A stretch of 64,000 nt of DNA from Thermorudis peleae (GTDB lineage Bacteria > Chloroflexota > Chloroflexia > Thermomicrobiales > Thermomicrobiaceae), in NCBI RefSeq assembly GCF_000744775.1, contig NZ_JQMP01000001.1, positions 1 to 64,000 on the forward strand, read 5' to 3'. Positions 44,053-52,400 of this stretch are shown one piece after another. A model generated the notes under the pieces. That model did no database searches and was not told the origin of the DNA. It saw nothing but the letters and a program-made list of their open reading frames with translations. Positions within the stretch are counted from its first letter, which is position 1; every line of letters begins with the position of its first letter. Made by a program: the position numbers and the translations under genes.

Positions 44053-45712
44053 GTATGAAGTTGTCCTTGTAGTCGATGGTATGACGTGCGCGGCCTGTGA
44101 GCGGCGCGTTGAACAGGCCCTCACACAAGCTGGAGCGCGCAACCCCAGCGCCAATTGGCGCAGCCGCACTGTGACATTTCGTATGCCGGCCGATGCCGAC
44201 CTTGAGCGCTTCCGTCGCGCCGTGGCAGCGGCTGGCGGTTCACGCCACCACTATGTTCCTGGAGAGGCGCGGATGCAGCCACTGCCAGGCGCAGGCGGGA
44301 CTGCACCGGTGAGCGAGCCTGCTGATGTCGATTTCGTGATCCTCGGCAGCGGGTCGGCAGCCTTCGCCGCGGCGATCGAAGCGCGGCAGCTTGGCGCCAG
44401 CGTTGTGATGATTGAGCGAGGCACCATTGGTGGGACATGCGTCAATATTGGCTGTGTGCCAAGCAAGTTCTTGCTTCGTGCAGCTGAAGTTGCCCACGAG
44501 GCGCGCACGAGCCCGTATCAAGCGGTGGTGAGCCGGCTTGAGGGCATCGATCTGGCGGCGCATGTCGCGCAAAAGCGCGCGCTGATTGCCGAGTTACGCC
44601 GGGAGAAGTATGAAGACCTGATCGCATTCTATGGCTGGGAACTGATCCGTGGAGAGGGACGCTTTGTTGATGGCCAAACTGTCGAAGTCAACGGGCGCCG
44701 CATCCGTGCCCGCGCTATCCTCATCGCAACTGGAGCACAGCCAGCTGTTCCTCCTATTCCCGGCTTGAGAGATGTCCCGTTTCTCACCAGTACAACCGCG
44801 CTCGATCTTGACCATATTCCTGCTTCACTCGCGATACTCGGTGCTGGCTACGTTGCCCTCGAGTTGGGGCAAGCGTTCCAGCGACTTGGTAGCGCGGTTA
44901 CCTTGATCCAGCGCCGTCCACGCCTCTTGCCAGAGGCTGAGCCAGAGTTAGCGAGCGCGCTGCAGCAGGCGCTCGAAGCTGAGGGCATGCGCTTTGCCCT
45001 TGGCTCCCACGTGCTTCAGATCGAGCGGGTCGGTGCTGGCGTGCGTCTGACACTCAACCAGTCTGGGCACACGGAGACGATTGAGGCAGACGCCTTGCTT
45101 GTCGCAACCGGTCGCCAGCCTAATACTGACCAGCTCAACCTGAGGGCTGCTGGCGTTGCCGTCGACGATCGAGGTGCGCCAGCACATGATGCAACCCTGC
45201 GGACGACCAATCCGCGGGTCTACGTCGCTGGCGACGTCACACTCGGCCCTCAATTTGTCTATGTGGCTGCCTATGAGGGGCGACTCGCCGCTCGCAACGC
45301 ATTGTTAGGCGAAGCGCGGCCTGCTGACCTGTCAGCTGTGCCTGCGGTCATCTTTACTTCACCGCAAGTTGTATCTGTCGGGCAGACGCGCGCGCAGGCT
45401 GAGACAGCAGGCTACTCTGTCGTGAGTGGTTTTGCTCCAGCAGCAGTCATTGCGCGCGAGCGGGTCAATCTGCAGCCGTATGGAGGCGTTCTGGTTGTCG
45501 CTGACGCTGACTCTGAGCAGATACTCGGCGTCCATGCTGTGGCCACTGCTGCTGGCGAGCTGATCGAAGCTGCGACGTTGGCCGTTGTTCACCGGCTAAC
45601 GCTCGACGATCTCCGTAACCACTTGTCACCATACCTGACCAGTAGCGAGGGATTGCGCCTAGCTGCTCTCGCGGTCACCCAAGACGTAGCCCGACTCTCT
45701 TGCTGTGCGTAG
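44036..45712 (+). CDS. merA: Mercury(II) reductase MerA with N-terminal heavy-metal domain
   Basis: The 558-residue product has an HMA domain with GMTCAAC (C18, C21). A flavoprotein disulfide reductase follows: FAD site ILGSGSAAFAAA, redox pair in GGTCVNIGCVPSK (C135, C140), NAD(P) site ILGAGYVALELG, and a dimerisation domain. The C-terminal vicinal cysteines SCCA hand Hg(II) to the active site. All diagnostic cysteines are present, so NADPH-driven reduction of Hg(II) to Hg(0) in the cytosol is expected. GGAGG lies 6 bases before ATG 44036. A longer upstream extension lies inside the preceding gene and is not used. Confidence 0.96.
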   Translation: MALSSEYEVVLVVDGMTCAACERRVEQALTQAGARNPSANWRSRTVTFRMPADADLERFRRAVAAAGGSRHHYVPGEARMQPLPGAGGTAPVSEPADVDFVILGSGSAAFAAAIEARQLGASVVMIERGTIGGTCVNIGCVPSKFLLRAAEVAHEARTSPYQAVVSRLEGIDLAAHVAQKRALIAELRREKYEDLIAFYGWELIRGEGRFVDGQTVEVNGRRIRARAILIATGAQPAVPPIPGLRDVPFLTSTTALDLDHIPASLAILGAGYVALELGQAFQRLGSAVTLIQRRPRLLPEAEPELASALQQALEAEGMRFALGSHVLQIERVGAGVRLTLNQSGHTETIEADALLVATGRQPNTDQLNLRAAGVAVDDRGAPAHDATLRTTNPRVYVAGDVTLGPQFVYVAAYEGRLAARNALLGEARPADLSAVPAVIFTSPQVVSVGQTRAQAETAGYSVVSGFAPAAVIARERVNLQPYGGVLVVADADSEQILGVHAVATAAGELIEAATLAVVHRLTLDDLRNHLSPYLTSSEGLRLAALAVTQDVARLSCCA

Positions 45713-45738
45713 TAGAGATGATGCGAAAGGAGGAACGC

Positions 45739-46194
45739 ATGGAAGAAGCACATGAGATGCCGGAGGCAGAGGTAATGACACCGGAGCAACCCGCTGAACT
45801 CGGACTGCACCCGCGGGCGGGCCGCCGCGTTGGGCAGGTGAGGCGCAGCGGGAGTGCACGAGCGCTCCCAGATTCTCGTCACACGGCTACGCCAGAACTT
45901 GTTGCCAGGTTGCTTCATGGACTGAGTGACCCAACACGCGTGCGGATCCTTGAGCTTCTGATCCGCGAAGGCGAGCTCCATGTCAGCGCACTTGTCGAAC
46001 GCCTTGGTCAACCCCAAGGCCGAATCTCAGCCCATCTCGGGTGCTTGCGCACCTGTGGGTGGGTCACGGTACGACGGGAAGGCAAATTTGCGTACTACCG
46101 GGTCGTTGACGAACGCGTGCCGTTACTACTGGCACTGGCTAAAGACCTCGCAGCCGATCACGCTGCTGGCGTGCTGGGTTGTCCATTAGCGTAA
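45739..46194 (+). CDS. ArsR/SmtB-family metal-responsive repressor
   Basis: The 151-residue product has an unusual ~50-residue N-terminal tail and then an ArsR winged helix (LLHGLSDPTRVRILELL, GQPQGRISAHLGCLRTCGWV, REGKFAYYRV). C102 and C106 in the recognition-helix region could bind Hg(II); the classic ELCVC motif is replaced by ELHVS. AAAGGAGG precedes ATG 45739, 26 bases after merA. It most likely represses the mer unit in the absence of metal, replacing the usual MerR. Confidence 0.88.
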   Translation: MEEAHEMPEAEVMTPEQPAELGLHPRAGRRVGQVRRSGSARALPDSRHTATPELVARLLHGLSDPTRVRILELLIREGELHVSALVERLGQPQGRISAHLGCLRTCGWVTVRREGKFAYYRVVDERVPLLLALAKDLAADHAAGVLGCPLA

Positions 46195-46220
46195 GTTGCG
46201 CGCACGGAGGGAGTGACGGG

Positions 46221-46589
46221 ATGGAAGGACAACCTCGAGTGAGTTGGAAAACCCTTGGCATCGTCGTTCTCGCTGTGCTCGCCTGCCCTTGCAGCTGGCC
46301 AGGGGTCGCTTTTCTTGTCGGCTGGCTAGGCCGGGCCATTGGCCTGAGCTGGCCGGTCACGCTCGGCCTGGTGGGTAGTGTTGCGCTCGGTAGTGCTGTC
46401 CTCATCGTGCTTCGGCGGCGCGCACGGGCCACTGCCCAGGAAATCGGAGGCTCCTGCTGCGTGTCGCTGAGTACGTCCGCAACGCCCGCCCGGCAGCAGT
46501 CTCAGGCAACACCGGATACGGAGGCAAACGATGTTGTCGACGCGCGACCAGTTCACACTGCACGCTCGTCACGGCCTCTTGCGCGTTAG
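46221..46589 (+). CDS. Small two-span membrane protein with CPC motif, mercury cluster
   Basis: The 122-residue product has two hydrophobic segments. The first contains VLACPCSWPGVAFLVGW, and a CC pair (GGSCCVSLS) follows the second span. The cysteine pattern in a first helix resembles small mercuric ion transporters (MerT/MerF/MerC) without belonging clearly to one. The tail is low-complexity. It overlaps the next gene by 59 bases, so coexpression is certain if both are real. Confidence 0.6.
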   Translation: MEGQPRVSWKTLGIVVLAVLACPCSWPGVAFLVGWLGRAIGLSWPVTLGLVGSVALGSAVLIVLRRRARATAQEIGGSCCVSLSTSATPARQQSQATPDTEANDVVDARPVHTARSSRPLAR

Positions 46590-47430
46590 TACGCTGCTGC
46601 TCGGCTTCACCCTCATTGCTGTTGCGTGTGTGACAGGCAGCGCTACGCCTGTGCAGTCCGGTTCTCCACGTGCTACCCAGCAATCGCTAACGCCGGCGGT
46701 AGCTTCCCCGGCGCCGACAGCCATGCCTCAACTCGGTCAGCCGACATCTGCCACGTCAACCCCAACGGCAGGGCCGGAGACGACTCCAGAAAAGACGTGG
46801 CCAGCGACAACGCCAGTCCCACCAACACCGACCACAACGAAACCAACTGCCCAGACCGCCCTTGAAGCATCGCCATCCGCGGTATCAGCCGAGCAAACGC
46901 TAGCGTCTTCGCCGCACGTAGCAACTCCGACTCCGGCTATAGCAAAGACAACTGTCGCGACCTCGCAGGTAGCAACGTTATCCCCGACAGCGGCCCCAGC
47001 TGCTGACACAGATTTCGCTGTGCGCCTGCTCGATGGGCGGGTGTTCCACCTTGCTGACGCGCGTGGCCGTCCGGTTGTCGTCTTGTCCCTGACCACGGGC
47101 GGTTGTGCAGCATGTACTGCCCAAGCCCAGGCCCTGATCCGCGCTGCGGCCCAGCAACCCACCATCGTCGCACTCGCGCTCGATATCGACCCGCTTGACA
47201 CTCCGCAAGACGTCGCAGCATTTCGTGACTTCCTCGGCGGGACGGCTGTCTTGTGGGCTATTGACAACACAGGAACTTTGGCGCGTCAGCTTGGCCTGCG
47301 TGACATCAACCAAGTCATCGTCATTGCCCCGAATGGCCAGACAGTCTACCGGGGCTCGGCACCAGCTGACCCTGCTCAGTTCCAGCAACTTATTCGTCGG
47401 GCTAGCGTCGGCGCCAACGGGTGTTGCTAA
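46531..47430 (+). CDS. Lipoprotein with Thr/Pro-rich linker and redoxin (TlpA-like) domain
   Basis: The 299-residue product has a signal peptide with lipobox-type IAVAC (C33), about 125 residues of Ala/Thr/Pro-rich linker, then a redoxin domain from about residue 160. Its site is TTGGCAACTAQ (C192-x-x-C195), a CxxC in place of the usual WCxxC. The protein ends GCC. It would be anchored outside the membrane and could exchange disulfides with the CcdA encoded downstream. GGAGG precedes the ATG. Confidence 0.82.
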   Translation: MLSTRDQFTLHARHGLLRVSTLLLGFTLIAVACVTGSATPVQSGSPRATQQSLTPAVASPAPTAMPQLGQPTSATSTPTAGPETTPEKTWPATTPVPPTPTTTKPTAQTALEASPSAVSAEQTLASSPHVATPTPAIAKTTVATSQVATLSPTAAPAADTDFAVRLLDGRVFHLADARGRPVVVLSLTTGGCAACTAQAQALIRAAAQQPTIVALALDIDPLDTPQDVAAFRDFLGGTAVLWAIDNTGTLARQLGLRDINQVIVIAPNGQTVYRGSAPADPAQFQQLIRRASVGANGCC

Positions 47431-47453
47431 GAATGACACAGGAGGCAGCGGCA

Positions 47454-48089
47454 ATGGCGCATCCACCACAGGCGAGAATGCCCACTCCCCGCTCAACCCG
47501 GCAAGCAAGGCGGAAGGCGCGGCAGCCTTTCCCTCTCGGCCGAGTTGTAGCCGGTATCGTACTCGGCCTTGGCCTCGTCGCACTGGCCGTGTTTGTCATC
47601 TTCCCGAAGCATGTAACACAACCGCCGAATATGTCTTCGTCCGGCCCCGTTGCCGTAGGTCAACCCGCCCCCGATTTCTCCTTGACCCTTGTTGACGGTA
47701 CCCCGTTTCGGCTGAGCGAGCATCGGGGCCGCGTTGTGGTCTTCTACACTATGGCAGGGTGGTGCGCCTCCTGCATTCCTGGTACGCGCACCTGGGCCCA
47801 GCTCTATCCCGAATATCACCAGCGCGGTATCGACCTCGTCATGTTATCAGTCGAACCGACCGAAACTCCACAGACGCTTGCTGCCTTCGAACAACAGGCG
47901 GGGATCAGCGGCTCAACGCTGCCGTGGGCCATTGACCGGAACTTGCAGATTGCTCGGTTGCTCGGCGTGCAAAGCCTTGACCAGACGATCATCATTGATC
48001 GACAGGGACGGCTGGCCTACTCAAGTCCAGCCCCGCTCAACGCCGGCCAGCTTCGACAGGTACTTGACCAGGTACTTGGAGGGAAATAA
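47454..48089 (+). CDS. TlpA/ResA-type membrane-anchored thiol-disulfide oxidoreductase
   Basis: The 211-residue product has a basic N-terminus and one membrane span (GRVVAGIVLGLGLVALAVFV). A redoxin domain with VGQPAPDFSLTLVDG and the active site GWCASCIPG (C104, C107) follows. It faces the extracytoplasmic side. GGAGG at 8 bases supports ATG 47454 over ATG 47433. It follows the lipoprotein redoxin by 23 bases and precedes ccdA by 3, making a redox relay likely. Confidence 0.88.
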   Translation: MAHPPQARMPTPRSTRQARRKARQPFPLGRVVAGIVLGLGLVALAVFVIFPKHVTQPPNMSSSGPVAVGQPAPDFSLTLVDGTPFRLSEHRGRVVVFYTMAGWCASCIPGTRTWAQLYPEYHQRGIDLVMLSVEPTETPQTLAAFEQQAGISGSTLPWAIDRNLQIARLLGVQSLDQTIIIDRQGRLAYSSPAPLNAGQLRQVLDQVLGGK

Positions 48090-48092
48090 CCG

Positions 48093-48890
48093 ATGGGAAT
48101 CGTACAAGCCTGGGTAGCCCACTGGCTTTCCGTGCTCGTTGACTGGCTACCGGTTGGCTATGCCTTTGGGGCAGGTATGCTCGCAGCTGTGAATCCCTGT
48201 GGATTTGCGATGCTGCCCGCCTATCTCGCACTCTACCTTGGCGCAGTGCCGCAGGCTGGTCGTTCGCTGCCCCGGCGGCTTGGTGAAGCGTTGGCGGTTG
48301 GCATCGCTGTCTCACTCGGCTTTCTCATACTCTTCGTACTAGCCGGGCTGGTCGTCGCTGCTGGTGGACGGCTTTTGCTCCCCATCATGCCTTGGGTTGG
48401 CTTAACGATTGGCAGCGTGCTCATCATACTCGGCCTTCTGTTACTCCTTGGGCGTACGCTCAATCCCATTATCTTTGAAGAACTTGCCGACCGCCTTGGG
48501 CAGCACGCTCGCATGCAATCGGGTAGCACAAGCCGGAGTACAGCCGAGGCCGCTGATCCCCCTACTAGTGCACTGCGCGCAGCGCAAGGCTTCTTTCTGT
48601 TTGGCCTTGCTTATGGTCTGGCTTCACTCAGCTGCACCTTACCAGTCTTCATGGTTGCAGCGGGGAGCGCGCTTGTCAGCGGTAGCGTGGGGCGTGGGCT
48701 TGTCCAACTCCTCAGTTACGGGCTTGGCATGGCGAGCGTTGTCCTTGCCTTAACGCTCGCCCTGGCATTCGTCAAGACCGGTCTTGTTGCGATACTGCGT
48801 CGGGCCATTCCCTACGTCCAAGTGGCCTCGGCCGGATTGCTCATTTTCGCCGGCATGGCTATTGTCCTTTACTGGTGGCCCCACCTCTGA
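48093..48890 (+). CDS. ccdA: CcdA/DsbD-type thiol transporter
   Basis: The 265-residue product has six or seven hydrophobic segments with two membrane cysteines: C36 in AVNPCGFAMLP and C181 in ASLSCTLPVF. These form the pair that carries reducing equivalents from cytosolic thioredoxin across the membrane. The Pro after Cys in each motif is typical. Directly downstream of two extracytoplasmic redoxins, it is probably their electron source. In this setting the relay may keep mercury-binding cysteines reduced. Confidence 0.9.
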   Translation: MGIVQAWVAHWLSVLVDWLPVGYAFGAGMLAAVNPCGFAMLPAYLALYLGAVPQAGRSLPRRLGEALAVGIAVSLGFLILFVLAGLVVAAGGRLLLPIMPWVGLTIGSVLIILGLLLLLGRTLNPIIFEELADRLGQHARMQSGSTSRSTAEAADPPTSALRAAQGFFLFGLAYGLASLSCTLPVFMVAAGSALVSGSVGRGLVQLLSYGLGMASVVLALTLALAFVKTGLVAILRRAIPYVQVASAGLLIFAGMAIVLYWWPHL

Positions 48891-49715
48891 TAGCGGACAC
48901 GAGGGCACAGTCCGCCGAGTAAGTGGATGCGTCAAAGATAAAATGACGATCGCTATCCATTCCTTGAGGAAGCCCGCAGACCGCTTGCAAGAGCGAGGCG
49001 AGAGGACGAGGCGAAGCGATGAAGGTCCTCACAATGCAATTCTTTGCGTATAAGAATCCTTATCCGCAAAATATTATGCTCGTTCATCCCAGGACAATGT
49101 ATCGTGGCCACTTGGTGTACCGGAGGGTGGCAATGGGTGTTGTCGTTCCTGCCCGCGAGAGCGCAGCAGGATCACGTCGCCACAGAGGTTAGCGCTCTCA
49201 CATGTATTCCAGGCATGCACGGCAGCATGTGTCGGCATTGGTGGATCAGCATGCAACGGCATTCATGCAGTGCTGCCACAGTCCAGCGGCTCATGGTTCC
49301 TTGCTGGCAGGCAGTTGGCGTAATTCGCTGCGCGCATGGCAGCGCGGCAATGCAGCGTGTGTCATTGCCGCAGAGCATACCGTCGGTGAAGCCCGCGCGT
49401 GCAGGCACGAAAGTCTCATCATAGTAGCGATGCTGAGCACGCCGCACCGACAGGTTGCGTCGCGTTGCTCAAAACACTGCGGGATCGATGCTGACGACGA
49501 CGCCGCCGGCATGCTCAGTATCCGCCTGTGTTGCAGTGGCTCGCGGTATCGATGTACGGCAAAGCCCCTTGCCTGTGTCTCGGCAATGCCCCTCATTGAA
49601 GGCAATTAATTATGTCACCTTCAAAATGTCGTGAGAGCACGAACACGGTCCATGGCATAATCGGGAAGTGCGTGGGGTTACCCGAAGGATCAATCTGGGA
49701 GTCGGAGCACAAGTC
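48891..49715. other. Gene desert between the mercury island and the purine cluster
   Basis: About 825 bases with no supported gene: frames up to 135 codons exist on both strands, but their products are Cys/His/Arg-rich without domains or start signals. The stretch around 49195-49300 is dense in GCATGC/GCATG-like words. An AT-rich patch with ATAAG/CTTAT symmetry lies near 49050-49065. No tRNA or CRISPR structure was seen. It could hold a small RNA or the remains of an insertion. Confidence 0.5.
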
Positions 49716-50459
49716 ATGGCTCGCGAGACTGCAATCAGGCGACAAAATGGAGCAGCGCTCGAGCAATCTATCTATGATCTTGTTCGTCGTGCCATCTTTG
49801 AACATCGTTTACCGCCGGGCACGCACTTACCTGAAGAGACGCTCGCCGCCGTTTTCGGTGTGAATCGGCAGCGGATTCGTCGCGTGCTCTTGCGCCTGGC
49901 ACACGATAAGATGGTTGACTTGCGTCCAAACCGCGGCGCGACGGTTGCCCAGCCCTCGCCCAAGGAAGCCCGTGACTTGTTCGCTGTCCGTACAGTGCTC
50001 GAAGAACTCGCGATCCGTGAATTGGTCGGTTCGCTGAGTGCCGAGCAGGCAGCTCGCCTGGCGGAGCATGTTGCTGCCGAGCGTATGGCCTTCGAGCAGG
50101 GTGATCGGCATACGATGATTCGGCTTTCTGGTCAGTTCCATATCCTCTTGGCTAGTCTCACCGGCAATACGGTGCTCGAAGAACTGATCCGTGGACTGGT
50201 TGCGCGCTCGTCGCTCTTGCTTGCACTCTATGGTGGGTCGAATGAAGAGCTCTGCTCACACCTTGAACATCAAGAACTGCTCGATGCGATCATAGCTGGT
50301 GATCAGCAGCGTGCAATCCAGCTTATGGATGCCCATTTGAACGGGATCGCCCAGCGACTGCATCTGAGCGAACCGGCTTCGGCCGCGACGAACCTGCCGG
50401 CAATCTTTCGCGAGCTCATGGCGCTGCCTGCTACGTCTGCTCCACCACCGTTGCGCTAA
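49716..50459 (+). CDS. GntR-family (FadR/FCD) transcriptional regulator
   Basis: The 247-residue product has a GntR winged helix (SIYDLVRRAIFEHRLPPGTHL, FGVNRQRIRRVLLRLAHDKMV) and a helical FCD domain. The FCD domain has the metal-type residues DLFAVRTVLEELAIREL, SGQFHILLA and LEHQELLDAI. It binds a small carboxylate or purine-derived ligand in related systems. Start ATG 49716 follows GGAG by 8 bases. It faces the purine-degradation genes, so control of that cluster is likely. Confidence 0.88.
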   Translation: MARETAIRRQNGAALEQSIYDLVRRAIFEHRLPPGTHLPEETLAAVFGVNRQRIRRVLLRLAHDKMVDLRPNRGATVAQPSPKEARDLFAVRTVLEELAIRELVGSLSAEQAARLAEHVAAERMAFEQGDRHTMIRLSGQFHILLASLTGNTVLEELIRGLVARSSLLLALYGGSNEELCSHLEHQELLDAIIAGDQQRAIQLMDAHLNGIAQRLHLSEPASAATNLPAIFRELMALPATSAPPPLR

Positions 50460-50663
50460 GCTCCCGAGGAGCACGCTCGCCAAGCACAGCCCCACGTGGC
50501 ACACGATACCGTATCCGCTGCCGGCGGTGCACGACGGTAATAGCGGTTACACCAGCAGTGTCCACTGCGCTACCTGCTTCGCTGGCACCCTGCTGCTCTG
50601 CCAGGCAGAGAGACGAATACGGGCGGTGGTGGCCTCCTTTCCAACAGGGTGCATCTGAGGGTG

Positions 50664-51572
50664 CTACGCTGTTGCCGAGTGCTCAGTTGCCGTGGTTCCC
50701 TCGCCAGTAAGCGTGCGATAGACGAGCGCAAGTGCGGCATGGTCAAGTTCAGCCCCGCCGTTTGCAATCAAGCTGTCGAAGAGCGTTGCAACGTGCGCCG
50801 TTGCTGGAAGCGGCGTCGCAAACTCGCGTCCGAGGTTCAGCGCAATCCGCAAGTCTTTGCGATGCAAGCGCGCGCGGAAGCCCGGAGTAAAGGCGTTCTC
50901 GAGCATGCGCTGGCCGTGGACTTCGAGAATGCGGCTGTGGGCAAAGCCACCGAGCAACGCCTGGCGTACCCGCGCTGGGTCAACGCCAGCCCGAGCGGCG
51001 AGCGTGAGAGCCTCAGCAACAGCTTGAATCGTTAAGGCCACGACCATCTGGTTGCAAGCCTTGGCGACCTGTCCAGCGCCCGGTCCACCAACGTGGGTGA
51101 TGTTCTTGCCGAGGACTTGGAAGATCGGCCGAGCGCGTTCGAACGCCGCTTCAGACCCGCCGACCATGATGGAGAGGGTACCTTGCTCGGCGCCAATTTG
51201 TCCGCCCGAGACAGGGGCATCCAATGCCTCCACCTGCCGCTCAGCAAACGCTGCATGGACTGCGCGAGCGACAGCCGGGTCAATGGTTGACATGTCGATG
51301 AAGAGGCTCCCGGGCTTGATCCCTTCGATCACGCCGTTCGGTCCAAGCGCAACCTCCTGCACTTCTGGCGAATCCGGGAGCATAGTGATGACAACAGTGC
51401 TCTGCTCCGCCACCTCGCGCGGATTGCGAGCGCCTTTCGCCCCCTGCTCAACGAATTCAGCGACCGTCGCCTGATTCCGTGTGTAGACCGTGAGCGGGAA
51501 GCCGGCACGCAACAGGTTGCGGGCCATTGGCTTGCCCATAATGCCCAGCCCGATAAACCCGATCTGCTCCAC
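50664..51572 (-). CDS. glxR: Tartronate semialdehyde reductase (2-hydroxy-3-oxopropionate reductase)
   Basis: The 302-residue beta-hydroxyacid dehydrogenase has the NAD(P) loop IGFIGLGIMGKPMARNL, the substrate motif DAPVSGGQIGAEQGTL, and the catalytic lysine in GAGQVAKACNQM. In the glyoxylate route it reduces tartronate semialdehyde to glycerate. The neighbouring hydroxypyruvate isomerase gene and purine genes support this role over other family activities. It ends the minus-strand run; glyoxylate carboligase is not in the window. Confidence 0.88.
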   Translation of the reverse strand: MEQIGFIGLGIMGKPMARNLLRAGFPLTVYTRNQATVAEFVEQGAKGARNPREVAEQSTVVITMLPDSPEVQEVALGPNGVIEGIKPGSLFIDMSTIDPAVARAVHAAFAERQVEALDAPVSGGQIGAEQGTLSIMVGGSEAAFERARPIFQVLGKNITHVGGPGAGQVAKACNQMVVALTIQAVAEALTLAARAGVDPARVRQALLGGFAHSRILEVHGQRMLENAFTPGFRARLHRKDLRIALNLGREFATPLPATAHVATLFDSLIANGGAELDHAALALVYRTLTGEGTTATEHSATA

Positions 51573-51586
51573 CGTTGTCCTCCTGC

Positions 51587-52372
51587 CTAGCGTTGAAAGC
51601 CAGCGGCCTCGATCCAGTCGAAAGCGTGCCAGGTATCAGGAACTGGCACGTACTCAAGTCCAACATAGCCGTCATAGCCAAGATGATCAAGCTCGATGAG
51701 CACGTCGCGCAGCGGAGCGCGGCCGGTGCCGGGTTGATGGCGCCCTGGCACATCGGCAATCTGGACGTGACCAATCAGCGACATGTGTTCGCGGAGAAAA
51801 GCGAGTGGGTCTTCCCCCATCCGCACAGCGTGATAGACATCATACTGGATGCGGAGGTTTGGCACGCCCACGGCTTCAACGATTGGTAGGGCTTCGGCAC
51901 CGGTCCTGATGAAGAATCCAGGAATATCGAGGTCGTTGACTGGCTCGAGGAGCAGCGTTATGCCGTCCTCACCCAGAACGTCGGCAGCGTAGCGGAGGTT
52001 CGCAACGAGCGTGGCAGTTGCGTCCTTGTGTGCTAGCCCTGGCGGAACAATGCCTGCCAAGCAGTTGATGCGTCGCACGCCGAGCGCGCGGGCGTAGACA
52101 CGCGCGCGCTCCACCCCTTGCCGAAATTCCTCCTGCCGCTCTGGGTGAATCGCAATCCCGCGATCTCCAGCAGCCCAGTTGCCTGCGGGAAGATTGAACA
52201 GCACTTGCGTCAGTCCGTGTGCCTGCAGCGTTGTGGCGAGCGTGTGTGGTTCCTCGTCGTAGGGAAACATGTACTCGACGAAGCGAAAGCCTGCCTGGCG
52301 TGCCGCAGCAAAGCGTTCAAGAAACGGCATCTCTGTGAACAGGAAGCTGAGATTGGCGGCGAACCGCGGCAT
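51587..52372 (-). CDS. hyi: Hydroxypyruvate isomerase family protein
   Basis: The 261-residue TIM barrel starts RFAANLSFLFTEMPF, as in hydroxypyruvate isomerases, and has VEYMFPYDEE, ITLLLEPVNDLDIPG, LRIQYDVYHAVRMG, IGHVQIADVPGRHQPG and VGLEYVPVPDT. These glutamate, histidine and aspartate positions are the metal site. It interconverts hydroxypyruvate and tartronate semialdehyde. GGGGGAG precedes the ATG. It lies 14 bases upstream of glxR and 28 bases downstream of the deaminase gene. Confidence 0.92.
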   Translation of the reverse strand: MPRFAANLSFLFTEMPFLERFAAARQAGFRFVEYMFPYDEEPHTLATTLQAHGLTQVLFNLPAGNWAAGDRGIAIHPERQEEFRQGVERARVYARALGVRRINCLAGIVPPGLAHKDATATLVANLRYAADVLGEDGITLLLEPVNDLDIPGFFIRTGAEALPIVEAVGVPNLRIQYDVYHAVRMGEDPLAFLREHMSLIGHVQIADVPGRHQPGTGRAPLRDVLIELDHLGYDGYVGLEYVPVPDTWHAFDWIEAAGFQR

Positions 52373-52400
52373 CGTGCTCTCCCCCTTCCCCTCCCCGGCA

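Noticed and set aside
50431-50565. Short minus-strand frame (about 44 residues, HRRQRIRYRVPRGAVLGER) between gntR and glxR
   Set aside because: The product looks protein-like, but it overlaps the 3' end of the convergent gntR gene, has only a weak start and matches no family I recognise.
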